From Acidimicrobiales bacterium (GTDB taxonomy: Bacteria > Actinomycetota > Acidimicrobiia > Acidimicrobiales > Aldehydirespiratoraceae): DNA of 64,000 nt. Positions 41,589 to 51,525 of this stretch are shown here, one piece after another. The stretch spans positions 1 to 64,000 of the forward strand of contig JAJCXZ010000032.1 in the NCBI GenBank assembly GCA_029263175.1, read 5' to 3'. Every line of letters begins with the position of its first letter. The first letter of the stretch is position 1. Under the pieces are notes generated by a model that made no database searches, was not told the DNA's origin, and was given only the letters and a program-made list of their open reading frames with translations. A program made the translations under genes and the position numbers.

Positions 41589-44537
41589 TCAGTGGTGGGC
41601 GTCAGCCGCGGGGCTGACCGCGTAGGAGGCTGGCTCTGCGGTGAACGTCTCGTGGCAGTGGGTGGAGCAGAAGTGGTAGGTAGCGCCCTCGAACTCCGCC
41701 TGAGCGGCGGCGTCGGCAGAGTCGATCGTCATCTCGCACACGGGGTCGGTCACGGTCTGCCCCGTGGCGGCCGCGGGTTCGTCGGCACCGACCTCGACCA
41801 TCGGCTCGACGGCTGCGGGGACCTTGGACGCATCGATGGGGTGCGGCTGCCAGCGTCGCAGTCGGCTGGCGTTGCTGACAACGGACAGACTGGATGCGGC
41901 CATGGCGCCGGCGGCGATCATGGGGCTGAGCTGCACGCCGATGAACGGGTAGAGGACACCGGCGGCGATCGGGATGCCGATGCCGTTGTAGATGAACGCC
42001 AGGAACAGGTTCTGGCGGATGTTGCGCATCGTGGATCGGCTGAGCGTGATGGCGGTGACAACCCCATCGAGGGCACCGGAGATGAGGGTGATGTCGGACG
42101 ATTCGATGGCAACATCGGTGCCGGTTCCTATGGCGAACCCGACATCGGCCTGGGCCAGGGCCGGGGCGTCGTTGATGCCGTCGCCGACCATGGCGACGAC
42201 ACCGCCCTCGTCCTGGAGCCGTCGAACTTCCAGCGCCTTGTGCTCGGGGAGTACCTCCGCCAGGACACGCTCGACGCCGACCTGACGGGCGATCGCGGCC
42301 GCGGTGCGGGAGTTGTCGCCGGTGATCATGGCCACGGTCAGCCCGAGCGCTCGTAGGGATGCGATCGCGGCCGCCGATTCTGGTTTGACCGTGTCGGCCA
42401 CGGCAATCACGCCGCCGGGTCGGCCGTCGATGGCGACGAGCATCGGAGTGTTGCCGGCTTCGGCCAACTCGTCCATCCGGGCACCGAGGTCGGTTGTATC
42501 GATGTCGGCATCGTCGAGCAGGCGCCGGTTGCCGATCAATACTTCGTGAGTGTCGACGATGGCCCGAATACCCTTGCCGGTGATCGAATCGAACTCTGTG
42601 GTCTCAGACAAGGCGAGCCCGCGCTCTTTGGCTCCCGCGACGATGGCCTGGGCCAGGGGGTGTTCGGAAACTTGTTCGGCTGAGGCGACGAGTCGCAGCA
42701 ATTCAGTCTCGTCGACACCGTCGGCCGTGACGATTTCGGTCAGGGCGGGCTTGCCCTCGGTGATGGTGCCGGTCTTGTCCAACACGATGGTGTTGATCTT
42801 GTGGGCGGTCTCCAGCGACTCTGCTGATCGGATCAAAATGCCCTTCTCGGCACCTTTGCCCGTCGAAACCATGATCGACAATGGGGTCGCCAAACCCAGG
42901 GCGCACGGGCAGGCGATGATCAACACCGCAACGGCAGCCACCAGTGCGAGTGTGAACGCCGGCGCGGGGCCGACCACGAACCAGCTGGCGAAGGTTGCAA
43001 GGGCGATGAACATCACTGCTGGAACAAAGTAGGACGACACCATGTCGGCCAGTCGCTGGATCGGAGCTTTGGATCCCTGGGCCTGCTCGACGAGTTTGAT
43101 GATCTGGGCCAGCATCGTGTCGGAGCCCACGTTGGTGGCTTCGAGCCGGAATGCGCCGGTTTGGTTGATGGTGGCACCGATGACGGTGTCGCCAACCTCT
43201 TTTGTCACCGGGATTGATTCGCCGGTCACCATCGACTCGTCCAGGGTCGAGCGGCCGTCCACGATCACCCCGTCGACAGGAATCTTCTCGCCGGGGCGTA
43301 CCAGCACGACATCGCCGGGCACGACGTCTTCGACCGGTACTTCGAGCTCTTCGCCGTCCCGGACAAGTGTCGCAGTTTTCGCCTGTAGGCCGATGAGTTT
43401 GCGGATCGCTTCGCCGGTGCCGGCCTTGGCTTTCACCTCGAGCAGGCGACCCACCAAGATCAGCGTGATGATGACGCCAACCGCTTCGTAGTACACCTCG
43501 CGCACGTCCTCGGGGACGAGCGACGGGGCGATGGTGACCAGAAGGCTGTAGCCGAACGCGGCGATCGTGCCGATCGTGATCAGGCTGTTCATGTCGGCGG
43601 TCCGGTGGCGCAGGGTGAGCCACCCGGTGCGGTGGATCGGCCACCCGGTGTAGAACATGACCGGGGCAATCAGCGCCAGTTGGAACCAGCGGTTCAACAA
43701 GAGCTCGGGCATCCAGGAAGCGCCGAACAAGTCGACAGCCATCACGGCGAACACCACGGGCGCAGCCAGCACCGCGCCGATCAGGACACGACGCGAAAGG
43801 TCCCGGATCTCGGCCTGGCGCTCGGCAGCTTCGACGTCCTCGTTGGCTGCTGACCCCGGGGGATCTCTGGGCACGAGTCGGTAGCCGGCATCGGCTACCG
43901 AAGCCTGCAACTGGGTCGGTGTGACCTGAGTCGGATCGAAGTCCACGCTGGCCCGTTCGGTCCCGAAGCTGACATCGACCCGATCAACTCCGGGAATCGC
44001 ACTCAGTACTGATTCGATATTCACCACGCACGATGCACATGACATCCCGGACACTCGGAACTCGACCTGCTCGGTCGCCACAGTGTCGGTCGTGGACGGG
44101 CCCACCCCGACCGCTCTCGCGAATTCGTGGTTGTGACCGTTGTCGGAATGTTGAACGGCACCGGCTGGCTCGACGACGAGTTTGCCGTGGATCATGTTCA
44201 TGCCACAGGCGAAGTCGAACTCGCCGACCTCGTCCGGTGTGAACTCAAGCGAGGCGGTCTTAAACGCCGGCAGTGTCTTTGATGCACCGAAGTCCGCGAA
44301 AACCACCCGTGAGGTGCAGTCTCCCGACTCTTGGCGATCGAAGTTGAGCCGTAGCGGCACTCCCTGCTGAACGTGGATGAGGTCCGGCGAGTAGCCGCCT
44401 TTCACGGTGATGTTCACTTCCTGCATGCCGTCGCGGACAGCCGCCTTGCTGGCCTTCTTGGGGCCGAAGAAAAACCACCACAAGAACCCGCCAACCGCCA
44501 CGCTGGCGATGATCACGAACAACTCGGCAATATCCAT
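41589..44537 (-). CDS. copA: Copper P1B-ATPase with N-terminal cupredoxin and C-terminal YHS domain
   Basis: A 982-residue multi-domain copper exporter. Order: N-terminal helix (about 8-25); cupredoxin-like domain (about 40-125) with Cys, Met and His in [14 protein letters not shown]; one HMA domain, [12 protein letters not shown]; the ATPase with CPC in [24 protein letters not shown] and [12 protein letters not shown]; and a C-terminal YHS domain with DPVCEM and HFCSTHCHE. Eight membrane helices are visible. Joining cupredoxin, ATPase and YHS in one chain is unusual. The cupredoxin may deliver or accept Cu outside. Ribosome site GGAGG lies seven bases upstream of the ATG. Confidence 0.92.
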   Translation of the reverse strand: MDIAELFVIIASVAVGGFLWWFFFGPKKASKAAVRDGMQEVNITVKGGYSPDLIHVQQGVPLRLNFDRQESGDCTSRVVFADFGASKTLPAFKTASLEFTPDEVGEFDFACGMNMIHGKLVVEPAGAVQHSDNGHNHEFARAVGVGPSTTDTVATEQVEFRVSGMSCASCVVNIESVLSAIPGVDRVDVSFGTERASVDFDPTQVTPTQLQASVADAGYRLVPRDPPGSAANEDVEAAERQAEIRDLSRRVLIGAVLAAPVVFAVMAVDLFGASWMPELLLNRWFQLALIAPVMFYTGWPIHRTGWLTLRHRTADMNSLITIGTIAAFGYSLLVTIAPSLVPEDVREVYYEAVGVIITLILVGRLLEVKAKAGTGEAIRKLIGLQAKTATLVRDGEELEVPVEDVVPGDVVLVRPGEKIPVDGVIVDGRSTLDESMVTGESIPVTKEVGDTVIGATINQTGAFRLEATNVGSDTMLAQIIKLVEQAQGSKAPIQRLADMVSSYFVPAVMFIALATFASWFVVGPAPAFTLALVAAVAVLIIACPCALGLATPLSIMVSTGKGAEKGILIRSAESLETAHKINTIVLDKTGTITEGKPALTEIVTADGVDETELLRLVASAEQVSEHPLAQAIVAGAKERGLALSETTEFDSITGKGIRAIVDTHEVLIGNRRLLDDADIDTTDLGARMDELAEAGNTPMLVAIDGRPGGVIAVADTVKPESAAAIASLRALGLTVAMITGDNSRTAAAIARQVGVERVLAEVLPEHKALEVRRLQDEGGVVAMVGDGINDAPALAQADVGFAIGTGTDVAIESSDITLISGALDGVVTAITLSRSTMRNIRQNLFLAFIYNGIGIPIAAGVLYPFIGVQLSPMIAAGAMAASSLSVVSNASRLRRWQPHPIDASKVPAAVEPMVEVGADEPAAATGQTVTDPVCEMTIDSADAAAQAEFEGATYHFCSTHCHETFTAEPASYAVSPAADAHH

Positions 44538-44565
44538 GGGTGAACCTCCATGTTTTGAAACTTGA

Positions 44566-44594
44566 TTTATACCCTATAGGGGTATTAGGTACAA
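44566..44594 (-). promoter_or_regulatory. copA promoter with CsoR operator inside
   Basis: On the minus strand, TTGTAC (44594-44589) is the -35 box and TATAAA (44571-44566) is the -10 box, exactly 17 bases apart. The inverted repeat ATACCC-TATAG-GGGTAT (44569-44585, plus-strand reading) covers most of the spacer and the edge of the -10. A repressor bound there would block RNA polymerase. Confidence 0.8.
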
Positions 44595-44660
44595 TAGAGC
44601 TTTGTGTCCTGATTCACACAATCCCGCATTGAGCTTGCGCGGAGTAGGGCCGCAAGTCCT

Positions 44661-44675
44661 TACCCCTACCGGGTA
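44661..44675. promoter_or_regulatory. Second CsoR-like inverted repeat
   Basis: TACCC-CTACC-GGGTA is a perfect 5-bp inverted repeat of the same build as the copA operator. It lies between copA and the ABC exporter genes and could regulate either side. Confidence 0.6.
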
Positions 44676-44796
44676 TCTGCGATGTGGCCTGCACAAGTAC
44701 GGGGCTCGGAGAAACGCAGCGTTGTACCAACACGGACGGGAGTGTCGGCCGGCACGCGGGGACGTTGGACCCTACTGGGCCGGCGGGCAGTGTCAT

Positions 44797-44813
44797 ATAC
44801 CCCTACTAGGTAT
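44797..44813 (+). promoter_or_regulatory. Third CsoR-like inverted repeat, before the ABC exporter
   Basis: ATACC-CCTACTA-GGTAT (17 bp) has the same length and symmetry as the copA operator. It lies about 22 bases before a GTG-started leader frame and 90 bases before the ABC ATPase. The interval 44595-44834 holds no other supportable gene. Confidence 0.65.
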
Positions 44814-44834
44814 CCATGCGAGAGAAGGTTCCCG

Positions 44835-44906
44835 GTGATTGTTCACGCAGAACACGGTCGGCGCCCGGTGCCCGAGGCCTTCGTCAATCGGGCGACGGGC
44901 TCGTGA
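44835..44906 (+). CDS. Possible 23-residue leader peptide
   Basis: GTG at 44835 opens a 23-codon frame (peptide starts VIVHAEHGRRPVPEAF) with an AGAAGG-type ribosome site. Its TGA overlaps the GTG of the ABC ATPase (GTGA), which suggests coupling. It lies just after a CsoR-like repeat. The His residues are few, so a metal role is speculative. Confidence 0.35.
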   Translation: MIVHAEHGRRPVPEAFVNRATGS

Positions 44907-45592
44907 CACCTTCAGAGGGGACGCATCGCAGCGTTTCCTCGCGCCCGGCGCCCGCTGACTCGGTGCTTTTGGCCCACGGGCTGTGGAAGGCTTATCGGCG
45001 GGGATGGTGGCCACGACGCCGAATCCTGCAGGTACTGCAGGGATCCGACCTGTCTATGGGGGCCGGAGAGATCGTCGGATTGGTCGGGGAGAACGGCTCG
45101 GGGAAAAGCACGTTGATGAAGGTGCTGGTCGGCGACCTGGCTGCCGACGCCGGCACGGTTGAGCGCACGGCCAGCTTCGGCTACTGCCCGCAGGTGCCGG
45201 TGCTGTATGAGCGTCTGACATGTGACGAGCACTTGGCCCTCTTCGGCGCTGCATACGGGCTGGCGAGCGGCGACCTGGCTCGCTCGAGGGCGGAGTTGTA
45301 CAAGGAGTTGGATTTCGCCCGGTTTGCCGACAGCCGGGTCGAGGAGCTCTCAGGGGGAACGCGCTCAAAGCTGAATCTCGCACTGGCGATGTTGCACGAT
45401 CCCGAGCTGTTGTGTCTGGACGAGCCGTACGCCGGCTTCGACTGGGACACTTATCAGCGATTCTGGGAGCTCACTGCCCGACGCCGCGACGCGGGGGCCA
45501 GCTTGATGATCATCAGCCACTTCATCGCCGATGAGGACCGATTCGATCGAATCTATGACCTGATCGACGGGCGAACGGCGCTGCGACGATGA
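44903..45592 (+). CDS. ABC transporter ATP-binding protein (metal-island exporter)
   Basis: A 229-residue ATPase. Walker A is VGENGSGKST, the signature VEELSGGTRSKLNLALAM, and Walker B LLCLDEPYAGFDWD. The Gly-Thr-Arg in the signature and the Tyr after DEP are less common than the usual patterns, as in NosF-like copper-site exporters. Its start is placed at GTG 44903, coupled to a leader frame; an in-frame ATG at 44816 directly follows the operator and is possible if the mRNA is leaderless. Its stop overlaps the permease ATG. The neighbourhood suggests a copper or other metal-linked substrate. Confidence 0.82.
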   Translation: MTPSEGTHRSVSSRPAPADSVLLAHGLWKAYRRGWWPRRRILQVLQGSDLSMGAGEIVGLVGENGSGKSTLMKVLVGDLAADAGTVERTASFGYCPQVPVLYERLTCDEHLALFGAAYGLASGDLARSRAELYKELDFARFADSRVEELSGGTRSKLNLALAMLHDPELLCLDEPYAGFDWDTYQRFWELTARRRDAGASLMIISHFIADEDRFDRIYDLIDGRTALRR

Positions 45593-47064
45593 TCGCATTG
45601 ACGTCGCGCTGGCTGCTCGAGTACGCCAGGCGTCCCCTCAATCTGGTCTTGCTGGTTGCGGTTCCGGTGATCTTCGTGACGTTGTCCGCAGGAGCGCTGG
45701 CTGACTTCGCGGACATCCTGGGCGGTGTCAGCGACGTCGGCGACGTCGAGGCAGCCACCGCCGGGTGGGCTGCCGCGGTCCTCGCGGGCGTGGCCGGGTT
45801 CTTCCATGTTTCCCAGTCGCGTGCTGCGGATCGCCGGCTCGCTGCTGCCGGTGCGGGTCCCGGGAGAGTCGTCGCGTCGCGCTTGTTCTCGACGTGGGTA
45901 TTGGCTGGTTTGGCCGTCGTGGGAGCTCTTGTCGCGCTGCGGGTCCGCACCGATCTGGCCACTTCCCCTCGTGTGATTGGCGCGACGATGCTATTCGCAC
46001 TGATCTATGCAGGGTTCGGGGTGCTGGTGGGGGCGCTGGTGCGCTCAGAGATGAACGGCTCCCTGATCGTCGTGTTCGCATGGATCTTCGACGTCTTCTT
46101 CGGTCCCGCCATGGGTGGCTCCGCCCCTGTCCTACGGCTGTTCCCGCTGCACTTTCCGACGCTGGTTGTGACCGACGTAGCGTCCGGTCACAGCGGCTCT
46201 CTCAGCGACCTCGGGCTCTCGTTGGTATGGGCGACCGGGAGCATGGGCGCGGCAGCAGTGGCGCTGGTATCGACGACGCGGCCCTACGAGCACGCCACCC
46301 GCCTCACCTCGCCCCGCCGACGGCGGCTGGCGGCGGCGCTGGGCGCGGCGAGCCGGCAACTGGGTCGCATGCCGGTCATGTGGATCCTGACCATTGGCCT
46401 GCCGGTGGCGTTCATTTCCGCTTCCATTGCGGTTACTCCCGATGATCCGACGCCGGTGGAGCTGATCGAGGGCGGTCGACGAGGACTGTCGATCATCTCG
46501 ATGGCAGATGTGCATGGTGCGGTCATGGTGCCGATCACGATCGGCTTTCTGGCGTCGTTGGCCGGTCTATTCGTGATCTTGGATTCGGCGCAGGCCGACC
46601 GGCGCCTTTCGCTGACGAGGTACCGAACGGGAGAGATCCTCGCCGTGCGGATGATCGTGATCGCGGCCGCGGCGCTGGCGGCAACCGCAGTGTCGGTCGC
46701 CGTCACCGCAGTGAGCTTCGATGCGGCGAGCTGGCCGATCTTCGTAGCCGCCAATGTGCTCGTGGCGCTCACCTACGGGACCATAGGGGTGATTGTCGGT
46801 CCGGTCTTCGGCCGTCTCGGCGGGTTGTACGTGCTGTTGATGTTGCCCTTCATCGACATCGGGCTGGCCCAGAACGCCATGTTCGACGCCGCCCCACCGG
46901 CATGGGGCCGCTACATGCCCGCGCATGGTGCGGTCCGGGTGATGATGGACGGCGCCTTCACATCGACGTTTGACGAGACAGGCGCCCTAGTGCTGGCCAT
47001 GGCTTGGCTCGGTGCTCTCGGCGTCGTGGCGACGATCGTATTCAGGCGAGTCACCGTGCGGTGA
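45589..47064 (+). CDS. ABC transporter permease (about 12 helices)
   Basis: A 491-residue membrane protein with about twelve hydrophobic helices in two halves, like a fused ABC2-type permease. The ATPase beside it is short and single, so one fused permease with two ATPase copies is likely. The ATG overlaps the ATPase stop (ATGA). There are no Cys or His clusters indicative of metal transport, so lipid, peptide or NosY-like maturation roles are open. The 3' end overlaps by 78 bases the tail of an opposite-strand pseudogene. Confidence 0.75.
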   Translation: MIALTSRWLLEYARRPLNLVLLVAVPVIFVTLSAGALADFADILGGVSDVGDVEAATAGWAAAVLAGVAGFFHVSQSRAADRRLAAAGAGPGRVVASRLFSTWVLAGLAVVGALVALRVRTDLATSPRVIGATMLFALIYAGFGVLVGALVRSEMNGSLIVVFAWIFDVFFGPAMGGSAPVLRLFPLHFPTLVVTDVASGHSGSLSDLGLSLVWATGSMGAAAVALVSTTRPYEHATRLTSPRRRRLAAALGAASRQLGRMPVMWILTIGLPVAFISASIAVTPDDPTPVELIEGGRRGLSIISMADVHGAVMVPITIGFLASLAGLFVILDSAQADRRLSLTRYRTGEILAVRMIVIAAAALAATAVSVAVTAVSFDAASWPIFVAANVLVALTYGTIGVIVGPVFGRLGGLYVLLMLPFIDIGLAQNAMFDAAPPAWGRYMPAHGAVRVMMDGAFTSTFDETGALVLAMAWLGALGVVATIVFRRVTVR

Positions 47065-47646
47065 AGCACTCTCGACCTGTGGCGGATCGCAGCATGCGGG
47101 GAGCTCGGCGCTTATGGCCGCCAAGGCGTGCCGCGCCTTGGCGGGAAAATCCACAGCGCTGTCCACGATCGTGCGCCGCGGATGATCACGCCAGGCGAGT
47201 TCGATCGCTTCGTCGATATCCCTGGCCAGTGCTGCGCCTTCAACACGCGGTGGGTTCGAATTGTCATAGCCCTGCTCCGCGGTGGGTGTTCTGAGATGAA
47301 TCACGGCGTGGTATCGATTGAGCTCGCTGGTCTGGTCGACGCTGAGTTCGGCACAGAACTCTTCAGTCGTTCCGGGCCAATAGGCGACGCCGTCGAGGGT
47401 GCCGCGGTCACACAAGATCACGGCGGCGCTCTGCTCGTCCAGGTGGAGCTGTTCGAGCTCACGCTGGATGTGGTAAATCGCTCGCTGCGAAGCCCGCCGG
47501 CCCGCCTAGGTCGATCGTCGCGGGAAGCCGCCACCGAACACGATTCCGGCGGCCTCGGGGAGCACGAGAACGTGGCGGCACAGGCTACGCCGCGCCATCT
47601 CCAGGACCGCGGTCTTGCCAGCGCCGGGGCCGCCGGTCACCACCAC
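46987..47646 (-). pseudogene. AAA-type ATPase (AAA_28-like) with in-frame amber stop
   Basis: On the minus strand a P-loop protein is encoded from about 47646: VVVTGGPGAGKTAVLEMARR (Walker A), then LVLPEAAGIVFGGGFPRRST, then a TAG at 47506-47508. The same frame continues AGRRASQRAIYHIQRELEQ, VILCDRGTLDGVAYWPG (Walker B Asp) and to the stop at 46987. Without the TAG it would be a full-length AAA_28 kinase-like ATPase of about 219 residues. Upstream of the Walker A the frame has CTHPCACL residues and no clear ATG. The downstream half could initiate at GTG 47421. Its C-terminus overlaps the permease end. Confidence 0.7.
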
Positions 47647-47855
47647 CAGACGGGGGTCGAGATGGTCCCGCAGACAGGCGCACGGGTGCGTACAGAAATC
47701 GTCTCCCGGATGTCACTTCAGCAGCGTCGGTCTTTATAGGGGGTAGGGGTAGGGCCGGAGGACCCTACCGGGGACCATCGGATCAATGCGACGCTCTGTG
47801 AGTAGCGCCGTCTTCATCGACGGCAGATCGAACGAACCAGAGAGAGAGATTCAAG

Positions 47856-48131
47856 ATGCCTATAGCAGCGAGAATATTGGCCGACGCCGACGGGTATGAC
47901 CATATGAACGGTTGGGGTGGCGGGTGGATGTGGCTTTGGGGAGTCGCGATGATGGTCCTCTTCGTGGTGCTCATCGCCTGGCTCGTACGAGCCAGCGACG
48001 GCGCTGTCAGGACGACGCACCCGGCACAGCCCGAACCAACTGCTCGGGCTCGCGAGATTCTCGCCGAGCGCTACGCCGGTGGTGAACTGTCGACCGAGGA
48101 ATATCGCGAACGCGTCAGCGAACTACAATGA
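47856..48131 (+). CDS. SHOCT-domain membrane protein
   Basis: A 91-residue protein: a short polar start with His, one transmembrane helix (WGVAMMVLFVVLIAWLV) preceded by a Gly/Trp-rich GWGGGWMWLW, then a cytoplasmic SHOCT module ILAERYAGGELSTEEYRERV. SHOCT proteins with this layout are frequent in copper-resistance clusters of actinobacteria. The ATG overlaps nothing upstream; G-rich tracts resembling CsoR half sites lie at 47737-47775. The stop overlaps the next methyltransferase as ATGA. Confidence 0.85.
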   Translation: MPIAARILADADGYDHMNGWGGGWMWLWGVAMMVLFVVLIAWLVRASDGAVRTTHPAQPEPTARAREILAERYAGGELSTEEYRERVSELQ

Positions 48132-48781
48132 CACCGTCCGAGTCGGCGGCGTCGGCTCAGGATGCAGTCACCGCCCGGTATGACCGCATCGCACGCTTCT
48201 ATGATCTCTTCGACAAACCGATGGACCTCATGGGCGTGCGCCGGCGACGCACCCGGCTCCTGCAACTGGCGCACGGCAAGACGCTCGAGGTTGGCGTCGG
48301 GACGGGCCGCAATCTCGGTCTCTATCCTGCCGGGGTCGAACTGACCGGTATCGACGTGTCAGCGAACATGTTGACGAGGGCCAAGCGCGTCGCTGCCGCC
48401 GACGACATCGATGCATCGCTTGAACTGGCCGACGTGCACGAACTGCCCTACGTCGATGGATCCTTTGACACCGTCACCGCCACGTGTGTTTTCTGCTCGG
48501 TCGCCGACCCCATCGCCGGACTCACCGAGGTGGGCCGGGTCGTGCGCCCCGACGGTCACGTCTTGTTGTTGGAACACGTACGCCCCCGCAACCCGATCCT
48601 CGGATGGATGGCCGACCGACTGGCCCCTGTTGTGAGCCGTCTCATCGGCCCCGACATCAACCGCCGAACCGAGGACAACGTCACCGCTGCCGGCCTGGAG
48701 ATCACCGCAGTACGGCGCTGGGGCGTGTGGCGCGAGATCATCGCCCATCCCAGCTCGGAATCGGAACGGAAGCACGCATGA
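48128..48781 (+). CDS. UbiE-like SAM-dependent methyltransferase
   Basis: A 217-residue methyltransferase. N-terminal ARYDRIARFYDLFDKPMDLM is characteristic of phosphatidylethanolamine/menaquinone-type methyltransferases. Motif I is LEVGVGTGRNLGLYP, SAM contact GIDVSANML, motif III RVVRPDGHVLLLEHVRPRN. The acceptor may be a lipid or quinone. It overlaps the SHOCT gene and the dehydrogenase gene by four bases each, so the three are one operon. Such methyltransferases also occur in mercury and copper clusters, where their role is not proven. Confidence 0.87.
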   Translation: MTPSESAASAQDAVTARYDRIARFYDLFDKPMDLMGVRRRRTRLLQLAHGKTLEVGVGTGRNLGLYPAGVELTGIDVSANMLTRAKRVAAADDIDASLELADVHELPYVDGSFDTVTATCVFCSVADPIAGLTEVGRVVRPDGHVLLLEHVRPRNPILGWMADRLAPVVSRLIGPDINRRTEDNVTAAGLEITAVRRWGVWREIIAHPSSESERKHA

Positions 48782-50113
48782 GCCCCGCCGAGGTCTCTGG
48801 GCCTTCACCCGAAGCCGCGGCTCGCCGCCCGACGGGGTTGTTGGCGTGGGAGCTCGAGCGCTTCGAGAGCATCACCGCTGAGTTGGACCTGGAACCGGCC
48901 ACCATCTGCGCGTTGCACTGTGCGGGCCGATCGCTCATTGTCGAGTTGCCACTGCAGCGAGACGACGGATCGTGGACAGTGCTGACCGGCTATCGTGTGC
49001 AGCACTCCCGAGCCCTGGGCCCCGCCAAAGGCGGGACCAGGTTCCGGCGGGGAGTTGAACTCGATGATGTGACCGCGCTGGCCCGGTTGATGACTTGGAA
49101 AACCGCCTTTCACGGCCTTCCATTCGGTGGGGCGAAGGGTGGCGTCGACTGCGACCCGAGCGATCTCAGTGGCCGGGAACTCCACGAACTGACCCGGCTC
49201 TACACCCTGGCCATCCTCCCGAACATCGGTGCCGACGTGGACGTGCCGGCCCCCGACATCGGCACCAACGAGCAGACCATGGCCTGGATGATGCACGCTG
49301 CCGCTGAAGCGGGCCGTTCTGACCCTCGCGATCGTCACCGGAAAACCGGTGATTCTTGGGGGAAGCGCATTCCGCGCTGCCTCGACCGGTGTCGGGGTCG
49401 CTCATGTCGCCCAACGGGCATGGGAGCACCTCGGACACAGCATCGCCGGTGCGGGCGTGGCGATCGAGGGGTTCGGCGCTGTCGGATACTGGGCCGCCGC
49501 TGAACTCCATGAGCGTGGGGCCAAGGTTGTAGCTGTCAGCGACATCACCGGAAACGTTGCCGCGGCGGACGGAATCGATCCGGCTGAGCTGCGGGACTGG
49601 ATCCAGGGCGGCAACGCACTGGCCGATTTCCCCAAGGCCGACGCCGTTGACGGCTCCGTGCTCACCATCGCCTGCGACATTGCGATTCCGGCCGCCATCG
49701 AGGGCACCGTCTCCGCCCCGGTCGCCGGGGCCATGGCTGCGCAGTTGGTGGTCGAGGGAGCGAACGGGCCGACAACACCGTCGGCCGAGGCGATCCTTCA
49801 CGATCGAGGCATCGCAGTGGTACCCGACCTGATGGCAAACGGAGGCGGCGTCATCTCGTCCTACTTCGAGTGGGCCCAGAATCATCAACGCCTGGCGTGG
49901 AGCGAGGCCGACGAACGCCGACTCGTCCTCGAACGGCTCGACCAGTCGTGGGAGCTACTCGCCTCCCAGCCCTTCGAGCGGTGGCGCAGCGAGGCACTTG
50001 CCACCGCGGTCGGTCGCGTCACCGAGGCCATGGCGTTCGCCGGCCAGGTGACCGCCAACTCTCACCGGTCGCCAGGTGAACCCGTACACCGGCGTGCTGC
50101 ATCGACATCCTGA
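48778..50113 (+). pseudogene. Glu/Leu/Phe/Val-type dehydrogenase, frameshifted
   Basis: First frame: GPAKGGTRFRR, FHGLPFGGAKGGVDCDP (catalytic Lys), VDVPAPDIGTNEQTMAWMMH, then drift into random residues near 49320. The second frame picks up AIVTGKPVILGGSAFRAAS and AIEGFGAVGYWAAAELHERG (NAD loop) to the end at 50113. The join needs a +1 shift (one extra or two missing bases) around 49300-49330. Both halves together have the full two-domain family length of about 445. If genuine, glutamate dehydrogenase-like activity is lost. If a base error, it is an NAD(P) dehydrogenase linked to the methyltransferase operon. Confidence 0.75.
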
Positions 50114-50139
50114 CCTTGGCCTCGTGGGCGAGCTGCGAC

Positions 50140-51507
50140 TCACATGTCCATGTGGCCGTCTGGTCCGGTGTGTGAGCGCATGAAGAGCCGTTCTGCGGTG
50201 ACGATGAGGGCGATTGCGGCGGCGGAGATGTAGAGGATGAGTGCATCGGCGGAGGCTTTGACCCACAGGAACGCGATCAGGACGATGACGTCGAGGACGA
50301 TTGCGGTGATGACGATGGCGGGGTTGACGTCGATGCGGGATCGGAGGTGTCGCAGGATTCCCCAGTGGATGGCGATGTCCATGATGAGGTAGAAGATGGC
50401 GCCGAGGGCGGCGATGCGGCGCAGGTCGAACAGCACCGTGAGGGCCATGGCGAAGGCGACGGTGTAGACCATGGTGTGGACTCGGATCGGGCCGGGCATG
50501 CCGAGGTGGCGGTGGGGGACTTCCTTCATCGTCGACAACATGGCCAGCATCCGTGACGCGGCGAAGACGCTGGCGATGACACCCGATGCGGTGGCGATGA
50601 CGGCGATGGCGACGGTGAACCAGAGCCCGGTTTGGCCGAAGGCGGGTTCGGCGGCTCGGGCGAGGGCGAAGTTCTCGGCGTCGATGATTTCGGTGAGGGT
50701 GAGGTTTCCGGCGACGGCGACGGCGAGGACGAGGTATATGGCTGAGCAGATGGCGATCGAGATGACGATGGCGCGGCCGGTGTTGCGGTGGGGGTCGACG
50801 ATTTCGCCGCCGCTGTTGGTGATGGTGGTGAAGCCCTTGTAGGCGAGGATCGACAGGGCGACGGCGGCGAGGAACCCGTCGATCGAGGGGGAGGCGCCTC
50901 CTGTGGTGGCGCCGTTGGTGAAGTTCGCGGAGCTGGCGTAGGCGAGGCCGATGACGGCGAAGACGGCGAGGCCGCCGACTTTGAGGATCGCCATGATCGC
51001 GGCGGTGGCTTGGACGTATTGGTTGCCGGCGAGGTTGATGGCGAAGGCGACGACGAGAAGAGCGACGCCGAGGGTCGGGACCCAAAACGTCTCGGAGCCG
51101 AGGTCGACGATTTGGAGGAGGTAGGCGCCGAAGGTGCGAGCGACGAGGCTTTCGTTGATGACCATGGAGACGTACATGAACAAGGCGAACACGCCGGTGG
51201 TGGTGCCGAGCCCGTATTCCTCTTTGAGGAACATGGCCACGCCTCCTGAGGAGGGGTAGGCGTTGGAGAGCTTTACGTAGGAGTAGGAACTGAACGCGGC
51301 GACAACGGCGGCGACGAGAAAGGCGACCGGGAACAGATCGCCGGCGAGGCCCGCGGCTTGACCGGTCAGGGCGAAGATCCCGGCGCCGATCATGACGCCG
51401 GTGCCCAGCGACACCGCGCCGGGCAGGCTCAGGCTTCCGGCGACCTCGTCGTTGGTGGAGTGTCCAGGCTCGGTTGAGTCGTGGCTTGCAGGTGGGTTGT
51501 GCTCCAT
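50140..51507 (-). CDS. APC-family amino acid permease
   Basis: A 455-residue transporter with about twelve hydrophobic helices. The family signature VSLGTGVMIGAGIFALTGQA is in helix 1, the FSSYSYVKLSNAYPSSGG turn after helix 2, and NSGGEIVDPHRNTGRAI between helices 6 and 7. The C-terminal tail ends GPDGHMDM, Met/His-rich, which might bind metal. Substrate is not readable; amino acid or amine is likely. It is convergent with the dehydrogenase gene and 18 bases after the EamA gene, probably in one operon. Confidence 0.87.
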   Translation of the reverse strand: MEHNPPASHDSTEPGHSTNDEVAGSLSLPGAVSLGTGVMIGAGIFALTGQAAGLAGDLFPVAFLVAAVVAAFSSYSYVKLSNAYPSSGGVAMFLKEEYGLGTTTGVFALFMYVSMVINESLVARTFGAYLLQIVDLGSETFWVPTLGVALLVVAFAINLAGNQYVQATAAIMAILKVGGLAVFAVIGLAYASSANFTNGATTGGASPSIDGFLAAVALSILAYKGFTTITNSGGEIVDPHRNTGRAIVISIAICSAIYLVLAVAVAGNLTLTEIIDAENFALARAAEPAFGQTGLWFTVAIAVIATASGVIASVFAASRMLAMLSTMKEVPHRHLGMPGPIRVHTMVYTVAFAMALTVLFDLRRIAALGAIFYLIMDIAIHWGILRHLRSRIDVNPAIVITAIVLDVIVLIAFLWVKASADALILYISAAAIALIVTAERLFMRSHTGPDGHMDM

Positions 51508-51525
51508 GCAGATCGGTCGTTCTTT

